Virus record (IMG/VR): IMGVR_UViG_3300042484_002026
Span: 1-35,823 of that record
DNA from: a virus
Length of the DNA: 35,823 nt
Reading direction: 5' to 3' (one strand)
Every line of letters begins with the position of its first letter. The first letter of the stretch is position 1. Made by a program: the position numbers and the translations under genes. This document shows positions 8,765-18,923 of this stretch, piece after piece. Under the pieces are notes generated by a model. That model was not told the DNA's origin, did no database searches, and saw nothing but the letters and a program-made list of their open reading frames with translations.

Positions 8765-9543
8765 GCTCTTTGCTCCCTTTTGTATTTACCTTTTCTCCAA
8801 TCATTCAATGGGGACCATGGTCCACCAAATCCTCGACTCCTATGTAGTGAGTGAAGTCCTTGGTCGCCAAAGATAATGGAATCGGTATTTTCTTTACGCT
8901 TGACCACTATTAGCTGTGCTATTGGTGTTCCTTGTTTGAGATAGAAAGGTTCTTTGGTTTTGACATTTAGAACCACATTGACAGTGTGATAATAATCCGT
9001 ATTGACTATCCCGGGGACAACATCAAACTCTGGCTGTGGGTTAATTAAAGAACCAACAATAAGAACAGAGTAGCCTTTTGCCGTTCTGAAGGAGAAAGGG
9101 TTAACAAGTTTTAAGAAGTTTGTTTTCTTTACCGAATCATCTCGGCGTTCAGTGTATGGGCAATCACCGGTTTGCTCATAGGTGAACGGGTCAATGCGAC
9201 CAGCAAGGTCACTTTCTGATTCTGGCACTAAATTGAATTCAGCCTGAATCAACGAGCCATCTGGTGAGAGTCGGCACCTAAGGTCTGCCCACAATGGGAT
9301 TGTGATTCCCGTGTACATTAGGTCTGTTGTTCCAGGACAAAATTTAATATTCTTGTCATCTGGTAGTTTATTGACCCACCATTCTTTGCTATTTTTATTA
9401 ATGAACGGTTGAATTTTTTCAACGTCCAACATTGAATTGGACTCAGGCATTATGAGAATTTGGTTTGGTTTTAAGTTTGGAACTTGACCAACCCGGTTTA
9501 AACCTGATAGGTGTGAGATTCCTTTATTTTTTGAATATTTCAT
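8752..9543 (-). CDS. DUF6065-like protein with dUTPase-like motifs
   Basis: The FSFRTAKGYSVLI / GIVNTDYYHTV / GTPIAQLIV string resembles the DUF6065 family as I remember it. It also reads like dUTPase motifs: GIVNTDYYH (178-186) against GxIDxDYRG, GTPIAQLIV (205-213) against GDRIAQLIV, and RSRGFGG (235-241) against the Gly-rich C-terminal arm. In motif III the usual first Asp is Asn181 and the Arg-Gly is lost, so dUTP hydrolysis is unlikely. I infer a beta-sandwich binding protein of the dUTPase/DCD fold, possibly binding a nucleotide-like or sugar ligand. It overlaps the halogenase gene by 20 bases, so the two are probably made together and may cooperate. Confidence 0.6.
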   Translation of the reverse strand: MKYSKNKGISHLSGLNRVGQVPNLKPNQILIMPESNSMLDVEKIQPFINKNSKEWWVNKLPDDKNIKFCPGTTDLMYTGITIPLWADLRCRLSPDGSLIQAEFNLVPESESDLAGRIDPFTYEQTGDCPYTERRDDSVKKTNFLKLVNPFSFRTAKGYSVLIVGSLINPQPEFDVVPGIVNTDYYHTVNVVLNVKTKEPFYLKQGTPIAQLIVVKRKENTDSIIFGDQGLHSLHRSRGFGGPWSPLNDWRKGKYKREQRAWDR

Positions 9544-11014
9544 GGTGTTTGATTACTCGTTCTGTACGAAGGTAGGAATCACGTATTTGGGTAATCCTTG
9601 TCTTTGCTAATTCTAGTGTATTGTGCCTAATCAGGGCAAGACGTGAATTTTCTTCATCAACCAACCCCTGACCTTGGGCAACATGCCAAAAATGCGCAAC
9701 CTGAAACAACTCATAACCATTCATGCCATAGTAGTCGTTCCGTGAAGGGCTTCGCTCTTTCCAGAGTTCCATCATATCTTCCAACATTGGCGGCCTAGGC
9801 ATATCTGCTGCATCACGCCAAAATTGAGTGTCTCTTCTGTCGGATACGTAATGTAATGCAATCATGGAGACCAAGTTTTGATGAAATTCGTCCATTATTT
9901 GGTTGTATCTTTTTATGGATGCAGAGTGATTGGGTGAATAGGAACCTAGAAACGTACACAATAAACGAGCCTGCTGAATGGCGGTAGAAATAGAAGTTGC
10001 CTCTAATGGCTCGATAAATGAACTTGCAAGTCCAATGGCTACACAATTTTTATGCCATTGAGTTTTTAGGAATCCTGAATCAAAATGAATAAATCTTGGG
10101 TTCTCTATGGGGTATCCAGTCATTTGTGACAATTCTTCCAAGACAGCCTCATCATCAATATGCTTAGATGAGTACACATACCCATTGCCCCTGCGGCTTT
10201 GTGTTGGTATTTCCCACACCCACCCAGAAGATGCTGCTCGGGCACGTGTGTATGGACGTATCTCGCCATTTGGGTCAGGGGGAGTTGGGAATGGGGATGC
10301 AGAATCAACCAGTAAATACTTCGAGTATGACTCCCATGCGTTGTTCCCAAGGGCACTCATTAGGACTCTTGATAAACCAGTTGCATCAATCCAGAAATCA
10401 GCAAAATACTCATTTTCCCCACACGATACAGAACCAATAAATCCGTTATCTTCTTTGATATTCAATTTGGTAACTTTGTCATCAATAACGCTTATCCCGC
10501 GTTTTTTGCAAAGTTCATGGAAATATGAATTTAGTTTAAATGTGTCAAAATGAAACTGATTTGTTTGTTTGTGAAATGACAGTCCTTCTGTTATTTCGTT
10601 TCCTTCTGCGTCAATTTGAAAAGGTTTCTGAATACAATTTTCTATAAATAGTGGGTGTGAAAATAAATTTGTTAACAGTTTGTCATTTGAATTAGCCCAG
10701 TCATAAACCGGAATCAAATCATTATGCAACTCATAGGAGGAAATACTATGAAAATACTTGGGTGTGTGATTTGTCCAACCCTCAAAATAGATTCCGTATT
10801 TATGCGTTGCTTCAGTTTCTTTGACGAGCTCGTCAATGTTTATGTCGCACAATTCGCAAAAAGTTCTCCAGTGTTCGGTCGAACCTTCACCAACCCCAAT
10901 TATTCCTATTTTTGAAGACTCCAATATGGATACATCAAATACCGGCAAGAGTTTTTTTATTACTAGTGCGGCAATTAAACCTGCCGTTCCTCCGCCGACA
11001 ATGTTGACTTGCAT
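9524..11014 (-). CDS. Flavin-dependent tryptophan halogenase
   Basis: This 496-residue protein has all signature motifs of flavin-dependent tryptophan halogenases: the FAD-binding GGGTAGL (7-13), GVGEGST near residue 43, the lysine K72 (HKYGIYFEGW) that corresponds to the catalytic Lys holding hypohalous acid, GWVWEIP (264-270), and E338 in EPLEATS, matching the Glu paired with that Lys. Length is close to PrnA/RebH enzymes. It would need FADH2 from a host flavin reductase; none is encoded nearby. The substrate could be free tryptophan, a peptide-borne Trp or another aromatic. Halogenase-like genes beside 2OG oxygenases occur in other aquatic phages, but their role is not known to me. Confidence 0.93.
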   Translation of the reverse strand: MQVNIVGGGTAGLIAALVIKKLLPVFDVSILESSKIGIIGVGEGSTEHWRTFCELCDINIDELVKETEATHKYGIYFEGWTNHTPKYFHSISSYELHNDLIPVYDWANSNDKLLTNLFSHPLFIENCIQKPFQIDAEGNEITEGLSFHKQTNQFHFDTFKLNSYFHELCKKRGISVIDDKVTKLNIKEDNGFIGSVSCGENEYFADFWIDATGLSRVLMSALGNNAWESYSKYLLVDSASPFPTPPDPNGEIRPYTRARAASSGWVWEIPTQSRRGNGYVYSSKHIDDEAVLEELSQMTGYPIENPRFIHFDSGFLKTQWHKNCVAIGLASSFIEPLEATSISTAIQQARLLCTFLGSYSPNHSASIKRYNQIMDEFHQNLVSMIALHYVSDRRDTQFWRDAADMPRPPMLEDMMELWKERSPSRNDYYGMNGYELFQVAHFWHVAQGQGLVDEENSRLALIRHNTLELAKTRITQIRDSYLRTERVIKHHEIFKK

Positions 11015-11015
11015 G

Positions 11016-11639
11016 CTAACTGAACCATGTCACAAAGGAATATTTGACATATGGAGAATTTTCCTCAACAGGAAGAGCAGAATGGCGATAGACGAAGTTG
11101 GATGGAAACAAAATTATTGAGCCAGCCTCGCAAGGAACCGTTAAATCAAGATGTCCAAAGTAAAGTTCGCCGCCAACAAAATCGTCACTCAACCATCCGA
11201 CCAAACTTAACTGACGTTTGTTTTCCCAATGATAATCAATATGCGGTCGATACTCGGCTCCGCTTGGGTATTTTAATACCCTGTATCCTTCGTCGGAGCG
11301 AAGGTCTAGATTCCAGTATTGTCGGTATTGGTGAACACATGCATTTATGTGACTAAATGCCGTCTTCCATTTTTCAGAAACAGCATAAAGTCGATTGGTT
11401 TGCTGAACTTCGTCCGAGATTGGACCAAGGTGCATTTCTATGGAGCCCCTATAATTTGATATTTTTCCTTGGTCTGTTCCAGACATTTCCCACATTAAGT
11501 ATGGCCAGTCTTGGGAGGACTCTTCTTCCAGCATGTCCTTGATTCCGGTAGGGTCAAAAACATTCCTATACAGAAAGACCCCTGGCGCTAGGTTTTCATA
11601 CGGATATTCATTTGCTCCTTGAATATCTTCAATTGTCAT
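11016..11639 (-). CDS. 2-oxoglutarate/Fe(II)-dependent oxygenase, P4H-like (third of three)
   Basis: This 207-residue protein shows H133-I-D135 after the VLKYPSGAEYRP strand, FVGGELYF as the core turn, AGSIILFPSNFVYRH with distal His186, and K199 in YVKYSFVTWFS as the 2OG ligand. All catalytic residues are present. Its ATG overlaps the stop of the upstream unknown gene (ATGA), and it ends one base before the halogenase start, so oxygenase and halogenase are co-translated. It does not share the MGxIERH start of the other two oxygenases and looks like a separate lineage within the family. Substrate is unknown. Confidence 0.87.
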   Translation of the reverse strand: MTIEDIQGANEYPYENLAPGVFLYRNVFDPTGIKDMLEEESSQDWPYLMWEMSGTDQGKISNYRGSIEMHLGPISDEVQQTNRLYAVSEKWKTAFSHINACVHQYRQYWNLDLRSDEGYRVLKYPSGAEYRPHIDYHWENKRQLSLVGWLSDDFVGGELYFGHLDLTVPCEAGSIILFPSNFVYRHSALPVEENSPYVKYSFVTWFS

Positions 11640-12085
11640 GAGTTTCCCTCTGTGTGAGAATTAAATTCTTTGAGCAATAAATATTGTTTATTGTCTTTCC
11701 AGATAACTAACGAAAATTTTGACTCAAAACTTATTCTAACCATCAACTCAACGTAATGTTTTTCAAGATGATTTATTTTAAGTACGCTGTGCCCATTTGG
11801 TTCTCCGACAAGATGGGAGAACAGTGTAAAAAAAACATTTTTACTCAAATCTAAAAAATCGTTATAATAAGAAAATTTTACAGTTGTGCCAACGGTCGCT
11901 ATTTCTGGCTCCATTGTTAAGTAATGGATGGTTGGAATAGACAGGGGGATTGGTGAATCTCTATCAAATTTCAGGTTTGCTGTTCGTTCATTATCCCCAA
12001 CCAGAATGGGCGCGGCATGCAGCCTTGAAAGTTTTTGTGCCTCAGCTAGGAATGTTTCGTCTGGGCAATATATAACCCTGTCCAT
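11636..12085 (-). CDS. Unknown 149-residue protein of the enzyme block
   Basis: I do not recognise this protein. It is a mixed-charge soluble protein with alternating beta-like stretches (ATVGTTVKFSYYNDFL, HYVELMVRISFESKFSLVIW) and no signal peptide, membrane segment or metal-binding cluster. The C-terminal half could be a small beta barrel or sandwich. It starts ten bases downstream of the small protein ending at 12096 and overlaps the following oxygenase by an ATGA, so it is part of the transcription unit that links fibre array A to the oxygenase/halogenase genes. It could be a virion protein or an accessory to the modifying enzymes. Confidence 0.65.
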   Translation of the reverse strand: MDRVIYCPDETFLAEAQKLSRLHAAPILVGDNERTANLKFDRDSPIPLSIPTIHYLTMEPEIATVGTTVKFSYYNDFLDLSKNVFFTLFSHLVGEPNGHSVLKINHLEKHYVELMVRISFESKFSLVIWKDNKQYLLLKEFNSHTEGNS

Positions 12086-12095
12086 CCGACAAAGA

Positions 12096-12332
12096 CTACT
12101 CCAGTCCGGCGATTAGCGCAGAAACAGTTTTATAATTAGTGATATTTATTGCAAGATGAGCGGCTAGACTGGGGTCCAAGGATTCCACGGTTCCTAATGT
12201 GTCCAAGTCTACCGTGAAGGGGTTTTCATAACCTGCTTGAATTAGGCAGTTGGTGATATTGCTTGCGAACCCAGACTGCGAACTTCTAAGGGCCATTAAT
12301 TTTTGTTCGTCCGATATATCTAATGTTGCCAT
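12096..12332 (-). CDS. Small protein of unknown function, 78 residues
   Basis: A short soluble protein (MATLDISDEQKLMALRSSQS start, SLAAHLAINITNYKTVSALI near the end) that I do not recognise. It is predicted largely helical, with no Cys and no membrane segment. It sits seven bases after the Gly/His-rich adhesin and before the enzyme block, so it may be the last gene of fibre array A, for example a fibre assembly helper, in the position that a short adhesin-associated gene would occupy. No motif supports a specific role. Confidence 0.6.
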   Translation of the reverse strand: MATLDISDEQKLMALRSSQSGFASNITNCLIQAGYENPFTVDLDTLGTVESLDPSLAAHLAINITNYKTVSALIAGLE

Positions 12333-12339
12333 GATGCTC

Positions 12340-14016
12340 CTATGAGTTTATTAAAACCTTTGTTGAGGAAGATAGTGTTTGGGCTAAGTTCCATGAATCA
12401 GTAACGATGATAATACCACCCTCTTTGCCTGAAGCGCCAGCGTTACCCGCTGTACCCGCAAGTCCGGCAGCGCCATTGTTGCCTGGATTGCCCGGGTTCC
12501 CTGCAGTACCAGCAGCGCCATTGTTGCCTGGATTGCCCGCCGCACCCGCCGTACCATGGTTTCCTGCCGACCCCCCTGCACCGCCGGCAAGAGCGAAAGT
12601 ATGGCTGACGGGTCCATGGCCTGCATTCAGTGTAGCGTTATGACCAGTATTAGGGTTATGTCCGGAGACGAACGTATGGGCTAAACCAATTGCAAAGTGA
12701 GCGACGTTTGAAGGAACGGAAAATCGCGGCCATGTTAGGTTCGCCGCAGCTCCGGTCCAATGGAAGGCATGGGACGTGCTTCGATGTGCATGTCTCGGGA
12801 AGTGAGCTTGGTTTGATTCGTTGGCGGGACGGCCGCCTTGGCCACCAAATGTGCGCATGCTACTGTTCAATGCCGTTGGTCCAAAGCCGTGGTTTGCGGT
12901 GGAACCAGTGGGGTTTCCGGGGTTATGAAATCCATTGTCACGAGCGCTTACATAACCGTTACCTGCAGCACCAGTATTTCCTGCAGCACCTGCAGTGGCA
13001 TTCCCTGCAGTACCAGCTGTAGCTCCAGTCCCAATATTCCCCGCAGCGCCAGCGTTTCCAGATGTTGCTCCAGTTCCGATATTTCCAGCATTTCCTGCCA
13101 CCCCAGATGTGCCGGATTGTCCAACGCTGATAATTGTTCCTGCACCAGAAATGGTTTTAGCGACAATCAGAACGATTGGTCCGCCCGCCCCTCCAACTCC
13201 ATTGGAACCAGCATTCCCAGCATTACCTGGGTTTCCTGCCAAACCTTTGGGGCCATTGGTCCCAGGGTTTCCGTGATTACCTGCTGCACCGTTAGTACCT
13301 GGGTTTCCAGCTCCGTTAGTGCCTCCGTTCCCAGAACCAGCGGCACTGTTGGGAGAATGAAAATGATAATGTATATTGGAGCCGGCATGAGCGTAGTGAC
13401 TATTAGCCGGAAGCCCAGCTCCACTTTGACCTCCGGTAGCACCAATTCCGTTGGTACCTGCAGTAGCACCAGAACCAGCCGCACCCGCCGTGCCAGCAGT
13501 AGCACCAGTTCCGATATTTCCGTCAGCTCCAGTACCACCAGCACCACCCGCACCAGCACCAGTGCCTGCGGCGCCAATATCTCCACCACGGAACTGACGA
13601 ACAGTTGCTGCGTTATCTACGTAGTACCCAGTGATTGCAGACTCAAGTTCGTTTAATAACGATAAAGCAACAGGGTTTGTTGATACTTGACTAAGGCTGT
13701 ATGTTTCTACTGTCGAGGATTGACCAGCAACAGTGCCATCAGATATGGCAGTCGTGTAACCTACGGTCGCACCTATTGTTCCGTTGTTTGTAAGGGTTCC
13801 TTTAACAAATACACGAAAACCGTTAGTAATCAAGGTGCAACTGGAATTGACGGTCAAAGAGTCGTAATACATATCTCGCGTAATGACCGTCGGTGTCCCA
13901 GTGTTGGAGATAACAACTGTCCCATCGCTGCCGTTGCCATAAACAGTATCGTTACCAATCTTCTGTATATATTCTTTGACCTCTGACCCAGGTCTAGTCC
14001 TAATAATTCCACTCAT
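12340..14016 (-). CDS. Gly/His-rich tail appendage protein (array A copy), 558 residues
   Basis: Residues 1-70 carry the NDTVYGNGSDG...TRDMYYDSLTV...TNGFRVFVKGTL module shared with three other proteins in the window. From about residue 140 the chain is dominated by GAAGNPGN, GTGATAG and GAGGAGG repeats, which could form polyglycine-II-like bundles. Two histidine-dense islands interrupt them (SHYAHAGSNIHYHFHS, and a later FPRHAHRSTSHAFHW followed by many more His). The C-terminus returns to a beta-type GGIIIVTDSWNLAQTL segment. It is the full-length paralogue of the protein cut at the left edge. It follows the 241-residue appendage gene by two bases. I infer a receptor-binding or tip role; metal binding by the His islands is possible but unproven. 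Confidence 0.82.
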   Translation of the reverse strand: MSGIIRTRPGSEVKEYIQKIGNDTVYGNGSDGTVVISNTGTPTVITRDMYYDSLTVNSSCTLITNGFRVFVKGTLTNNGTIGATVGYTTAISDGTVAGQSSTVETYSLSQVSTNPVALSLLNELESAITGYYVDNAATVRQFRGGDIGAAGTGAGAGGAGGTGADGNIGTGATAGTAGAAGSGATAGTNGIGATGGQSGAGLPANSHYAHAGSNIHYHFHSPNSAAGSGNGGTNGAGNPGTNGAAGNHGNPGTNGPKGLAGNPGNAGNAGSNGVGGAGGPIVLIVAKTISGAGTIISVGQSGTSGVAGNAGNIGTGATSGNAGAAGNIGTGATAGTAGNATAGAAGNTGAAGNGYVSARDNGFHNPGNPTGSTANHGFGPTALNSSMRTFGGQGGRPANESNQAHFPRHAHRSTSHAFHWTGAAANLTWPRFSVPSNVAHFAIGLAHTFVSGHNPNTGHNATLNAGHGPVSHTFALAGGAGGSAGNHGTAGAAGNPGNNGAAGTAGNPGNPGNNGAAGLAGTAGNAGASGKEGGIIIVTDSWNLAQTLSSSTKVLINS

Positions 14017-14018
14017 GA

Positions 14019-14744
14019 TTAAACCAACTGCATGTAAATCGAAGTGCCTGAATTAGCACCAGTAACATCAGTAGAAACATTGGCCGGAATAGCAGATGCT
14101 GAAGAAACCACTATGACCACTCCTCCTCCTCCTGGCGATGTTGCTGGTGCCGCAATTTTAGCATTTGTGGTCGTGGCAGTACAGGACATGTAACGGGCAG
14201 CAAGAATGACCACACCGCCGCCAGCCTCGCTAGACCCACCTGCCCCACCACGCAGAAATGTTATTCCGCTGGTAGCAGTTACCGAATAACCCAATACAGC
14301 CTGGCGTGGTTGAGACCAATACTGTGTTCCGCCCTGGGATGCAGTAGGGGCAGTGGCAGTGTAAGTGCTAGCCGCGCTTCCGCCAAGACTGTTGGTAACC
14401 GAGGTTCCGACACCCACGGATGTTGCTCCGCCTTGCTGAATAGAGCCGGCGGTTGCAAAGCCTGTCGTAAAACCGATTGTTGAAGCATTGCTAAGAGTCA
14501 AAATGTTTTTTACAAAAATCCGATATCCAGCAGGATTCAAACGGACCGAAGCATCAATCGTTAGGTCGTAGAAATACAAATCCCGTGTCATTGTATAGAC
14601 AGAAGATGATGGTGCCATGGATAGGACGGTTGTTGTTCCGTCAAGGGTATACGAACCGTCGGCACCGCTACCGTAAACACTATCGGGAGCATCTATAAAT
14701 GCTCCAAATGGATTCAACACAGGATATTTAGCAATACCGGCCAT
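14019..14744 (-). CDS. Beta-rich tail appendage protein (array A copy)
   Basis: This 241-residue protein is the paralogue of the one at 1010-1774. Shared stretches include DSVYGSGADGSYTLDGTTTV, MAPSSSVYTMTRDLYFYDL, GYRIFVKNILTL, GFTTGFATAGSIQQGG, ITFLRGGAG, GGGVVILAARY and the C-terminal DVTGANSGTSIYMQ. It lacks the MAAIxFPxSP N-terminal module of its counterpart and starts MAGIAKYPVLNPFG instead, so the two copies differ at the attachment end. The gene order with the following Gly/His-rich gene is the same in both arrays. Virion appendage function is inferred from context. Confidence 0.8.
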   Translation of the reverse strand: MAGIAKYPVLNPFGAFIDAPDSVYGSGADGSYTLDGTTTVLSMAPSSSVYTMTRDLYFYDLTIDASVRLNPAGYRIFVKNILTLSNASTIGFTTGFATAGSIQQGGATSVGVGTSVTNSLGGSAASTYTATAPTASQGGTQYWSQPRQAVLGYSVTATSGITFLRGGAGGSSEAGGGVVILAARYMSCTATTTNAKIAAPATSPGGGGVVIVVSSASAIPANVSTDVTGANSGTSIYMQLV

Positions 14745-14746
14745 AA

Positions 14747-15084
14747 CTACACCTCGTAAGCAGTGACAGTTACCGAAACTGTTGTCGCACTTGCAAAGAA
14801 ATACAATTTCTCGCTTGTCGTAAGTTTTAAGTTTGTATTGTACGTAATCGTTTCATTGGCGTTAATTGTTGTTGCTGAAAGAATACGGTTAGCAGCAGTA
14901 TCGGATGAACCAATTCCCAATGTAATCGTGCCTGAACTAGAAGCGGTGTTGCAAAAAATAACCTGCTTGACCACTCCGACTCCTTGCGTTCCAGTACCAG
15001 CTGGGGTATAGGTGTTGGCGGGGGTTGTGTATGTCGCTACTGCCGAGACAGCAACAGGACCTAATCGAGTTGGGGTAATAGCCA

Positions 15085-15085
<1 letters not shown>
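14747..15085 (-). CDS. Small phage structural protein, 112 residues
   Basis: This Thr/Ala-rich, beta-predicted protein (starts MAITPTRLGPVAVS, with VVKQVIFCNTASSSGTITLG and ANETITYNTNLKL) resembles small virion or tail-appendage proteins common in actinophages and cyanophages, often beside fibre genes. There is no signal peptide or catalytic motif. Its ATG overlaps the stop of the collagen-like fibre (TAATG). The position in array A matches that of the 53-residue gene in array B, although the two sequences are unrelated. Confidence 0.75.
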
Positions 15086-16822
<1,737 letters not shown>

Positions 16823-16835
16823 TTGTTTTTAAAAC

Positions 16836-18149
16836 TTAACCCGTTACTACGATAGTGTAGTCACCTGCTGTAATTGTTCCAAGAAGAGTAACTGTTACCG
16901 TGTCGGCGTTCGTGCGAGCAACGTCACCAATTACCGTAGCACCACCTGATACTTCAAAAATCTGAACAATAACGTTCGTTGAGTTGAACATGTGGTCAAC
17001 CTGGGTTGTGGAGGTTCCACCAGCGCTAGCTGCACAGCCTTTGCTTGCGATGCGAGCAAGAGCTGGAGTAGTAGTATTCGCAGTTCCTGCAGACGTTTTA
17101 ATACCAAGGTTTGTGCGAGCACTTGCTGCATCTGACGCACCAGTACCACCGTCTGCGACAGCAACATCTGTACCGTTCCAAACACCAGTAGTGATTGTTC
17201 CAAGGGTTGTGATGGTGTTTTGACCAATGTACGTAGAATCGATGTCAATGGCATCCGAAGAAACAGATATACGACCCGCTGTTCCAACAGCATTAATCGT
17301 ATTTCCAGTTTTTGTGAGACCGTCACCAGCAGTGATTTGGCCAGCACCAGAGAACTGGACCCATTCGATTGCATCTGTGCCTACAGTGATGGCTCCGTTG
17401 CTTGTTACAACCCAGCCAGAGTCTGCATTTGCGGTACCTTCTTCAACAAAAGTAAACGCTCCACCGGACACTTCGCCGGTTCCATCAAAATCAGTTGCAC
17501 GAACCGCAGCGCCAGTTGCCTGAACAACGTAGATACCGTTTTCAGACTGGGTGCTCTGGTTCTTTACGAGAACACGGTCCCCAGTAGCAAGAGTTACGCC
17601 ATCAAGCGTGTCGCCGTTCTCTAGACCAGAAGCAAGAAGTACAGCAGTAGTAGTTGCAGCGCGAACTGACTGCTTGACGTCTAGGCCCGAGCGGGCAGCA
17701 TCTACATAAGCCTTGGTAGCAGCATGTGCATCGTCAGTTGGTGTACCAAACTTTGCTTGACCGCTTCCATCTCTTATGACAAGCTTGTTTGCGGTTGCTT
17801 CAGATGCGGCATCAGCCAGCTTCGAAAAGTCTGAAGCGGACAACAAACCAGCGCTTGCAGATGTTGCAAGGTTTGGAGTAATCGTGATTTGTCCATTGGA
17901 CTCAACAATGGTGAGTGCTGTGGCGTGTGAACCGCCCGCAATTACACCGGCGGCCTCGCCAACCCCGGCAACGACCTTTCGCCATGCGGCAGCGGTTAAG
18001 TCATAAATCTTGATAACACCATCGGCGCTATTGAAGTACATCCGTCCATCAAATAGGTTTGTCGATGGGTCGCTTGCAAGCACCTCAAAGCTAGAATTAA
18101 TGAGCTGATTGCGATTGAGGTCAATGTTGGTTAGAAATTTTTGCGCCAT
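16836..18149 (-). CDS. Tail fibre / receptor-binding-type protein, 437 residues
   Basis: It starts MAQKFLTNIDLNRNQLINSSFE after a strong AGGTGGAG Shine-Dalgarno. The sequence reads as a standard phage fibre: FDGRMYFNSADGVIKIYD, AATKAYVDAARSGLDVKQSV, the GDRVLVKNQSTQSENGIYVV / FVEEGTANADSGWVV / GTDAIEWVQFSG module, then repeats (AGDGLTKTGNTI, GVWNGTDVAVADGGTGASDA) seen in side tail fibres, and a small C-terminal beta domain. The middle module also sits inside the 916-residue collagen-like fibre. It heads fibre array A and is probably the proximal or first fibre gene of the module. Confidence 0.88.
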   Translation of the reverse strand: MAQKFLTNIDLNRNQLINSSFEVLASDPSTNLFDGRMYFNSADGVIKIYDLTAAAWRKVVAGVGEAAGVIAGGSHATALTIVESNGQITITPNLATSASAGLLSASDFSKLADAASEATANKLVIRDGSGQAKFGTPTDDAHAATKAYVDAARSGLDVKQSVRAATTTAVLLASGLENGDTLDGVTLATGDRVLVKNQSTQSENGIYVVQATGAAVRATDFDGTGEVSGGAFTFVEEGTANADSGWVVTSNGAITVGTDAIEWVQFSGAGQITAGDGLTKTGNTINAVGTAGRISVSSDAIDIDSTYIGQNTITTLGTITTGVWNGTDVAVADGGTGASDAASARTNLGIKTSAGTANTTTPALARIASKGCAASAGGTSTTQVDHMFNSTNVIVQIFEVSGGATVIGDVARTNADTVTVTLLGTITAGDYTIVVTG

Positions 18150-18161
18150 TTTTGCTCCACC

Positions 18162-18473
18162 TTATGTGAGATATGCTTTTCCAGAAAATGCCGAAGAAAA
18201 CATGACCGTAATCTGAGTATTACTATTGTATTGTACCTCACCAAATACATGGGTATCTGCAGAATCCACAATGGTTACCTGTGGCTTTCCTCCGAGCGTA
18301 TGGGTTATTACCCATGTCGTTGAAGCACTCCCCTGTTCGTGAATATGGCGTCTAGTGTTTGAGGAGCCGGCTCCAGCAAACCTGACAACAACCTGATTTT
18401 GTGCATCTTGATTTACGATTACCTGATTTGGGGTATCCTCGCGAATATTTACCTGATTTGGGACATTGCTCAT
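18162..18473 (-). CDS. Small virion-associated protein, 103 residues
   Basis: The N-terminal third contains three short repeats of the form PNQVxVxxDxxNQV (for example TPNQVIVNQDAQNQVVV). It is followed by a beta domain (TTWVITHTLGGKPQVTIVD, VQYNSNTQITVMFSSAFSG) with the look of small tail proteins in tailed phages, where such domains often sit beside fibre genes. Its ATG overlaps the upstream stop in an ATGA. The function is inferred from position and fold-like pattern only. Confidence 0.72.
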   Translation of the reverse strand: MSNVPNQVNIREDTPNQVIVNQDAQNQVVVRFAGAGSSNTRRHIHEQGSASTTWVITHTLGGKPQVTIVDSADTHVFGEVQYNSNTQITVMFSSAFSGKAYLT

Positions 18474-18853
18474 CTAGTAACCTCTGGGATGAGCGTAAAT
18501 GCTCCTTTTATAACCTTTGACACAAAGCCACCGTTGTCAATGATTTCAAGGTCATAGACACCACTACTATTTATAGATGCCGTAACCGACGCAGACATCG
18601 ACATCGCTATTAAATTTGTAGTGCCGCCAACCGGATTTATTTCCAACCCTAGGTTCTCTGTGGTCAAGGTGACTATTGCAGATGCTGACTCGATGGTTCT
18701 TCGTACCTGCATTCTCGCGGTGTAACCAGTTAAGTCAAATTCTTCGTATGTCTGACCAGTTGGGTCGGTTGCGAGGTCTGGCTGCTCTATTTCCAGGATG
18801 CGCGAAAACGACGAACCCTGCTCACAGGTTATGTTGTAGATACCAGCAATCAT
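18470..18853 (-). CDS. Baseplate/tail-type structural protein, 127 residues
   Basis: The protein matches a recurring phage pattern: an N-terminal GIYNITCEQGSSFSRILEIE, then FDLTGYTARMQVRR, an AIVTLTTEN strand, a YDLEIID turn and a C-terminal GAFTLIPEVTR. This Ig-like small structural protein is found near tail fibres in many phages. The start at 18853 follows an AGGAG within 12 bases. It is the first structural gene after the holin and is translationally coupled to the 103-residue protein. Confidence 0.75.
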   Translation of the reverse strand: MIAGIYNITCEQGSSFSRILEIEQPDLATDPTGQTYEEFDLTGYTARMQVRRTIESASAIVTLTTENLGLEINPVGGTTNLIAMSMSASVTASINSSGVYDLEIIDNGGFVSKVIKGAFTLIPEVTR

Positions 18854-18903
18854 GGGCGCGCTCTCCTAATCAGAAACCATAACGATTGTAGATTAGGAAA
18901 CAG

Positions 18904-18918
18904 TCTGCTACGAGCAGA
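18904..18918 (-). terminator. Hairpin after the holin gene, weak terminator or attenuator
   Basis: TCTGCT and AGCAGA form a perfect 6-bp stem with a 3-base loop, just downstream of the holin stop. Only a weak T-run (CTGTTTCC) follows on the minus strand, so read-through into the tail genes is likely. A TACAAT hexamer further on (about 18875) could restart transcription for 18853-18162. Confidence 0.35.
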
Positions 18919-18923
18919 TATCA

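Noticed and set aside
8752-9543. Calling this gene a functional dUTPase
   Set aside because: The key Asp of motif III is Asn and the YRG segment is lost. Only a fold relationship is suggested.
10107-10553. 148-residue plus-strand frame inside the halogenase gene
   Set aside because: It is antisense to a gene with complete halogenase motifs and has no recognisable domain or ribosome site.
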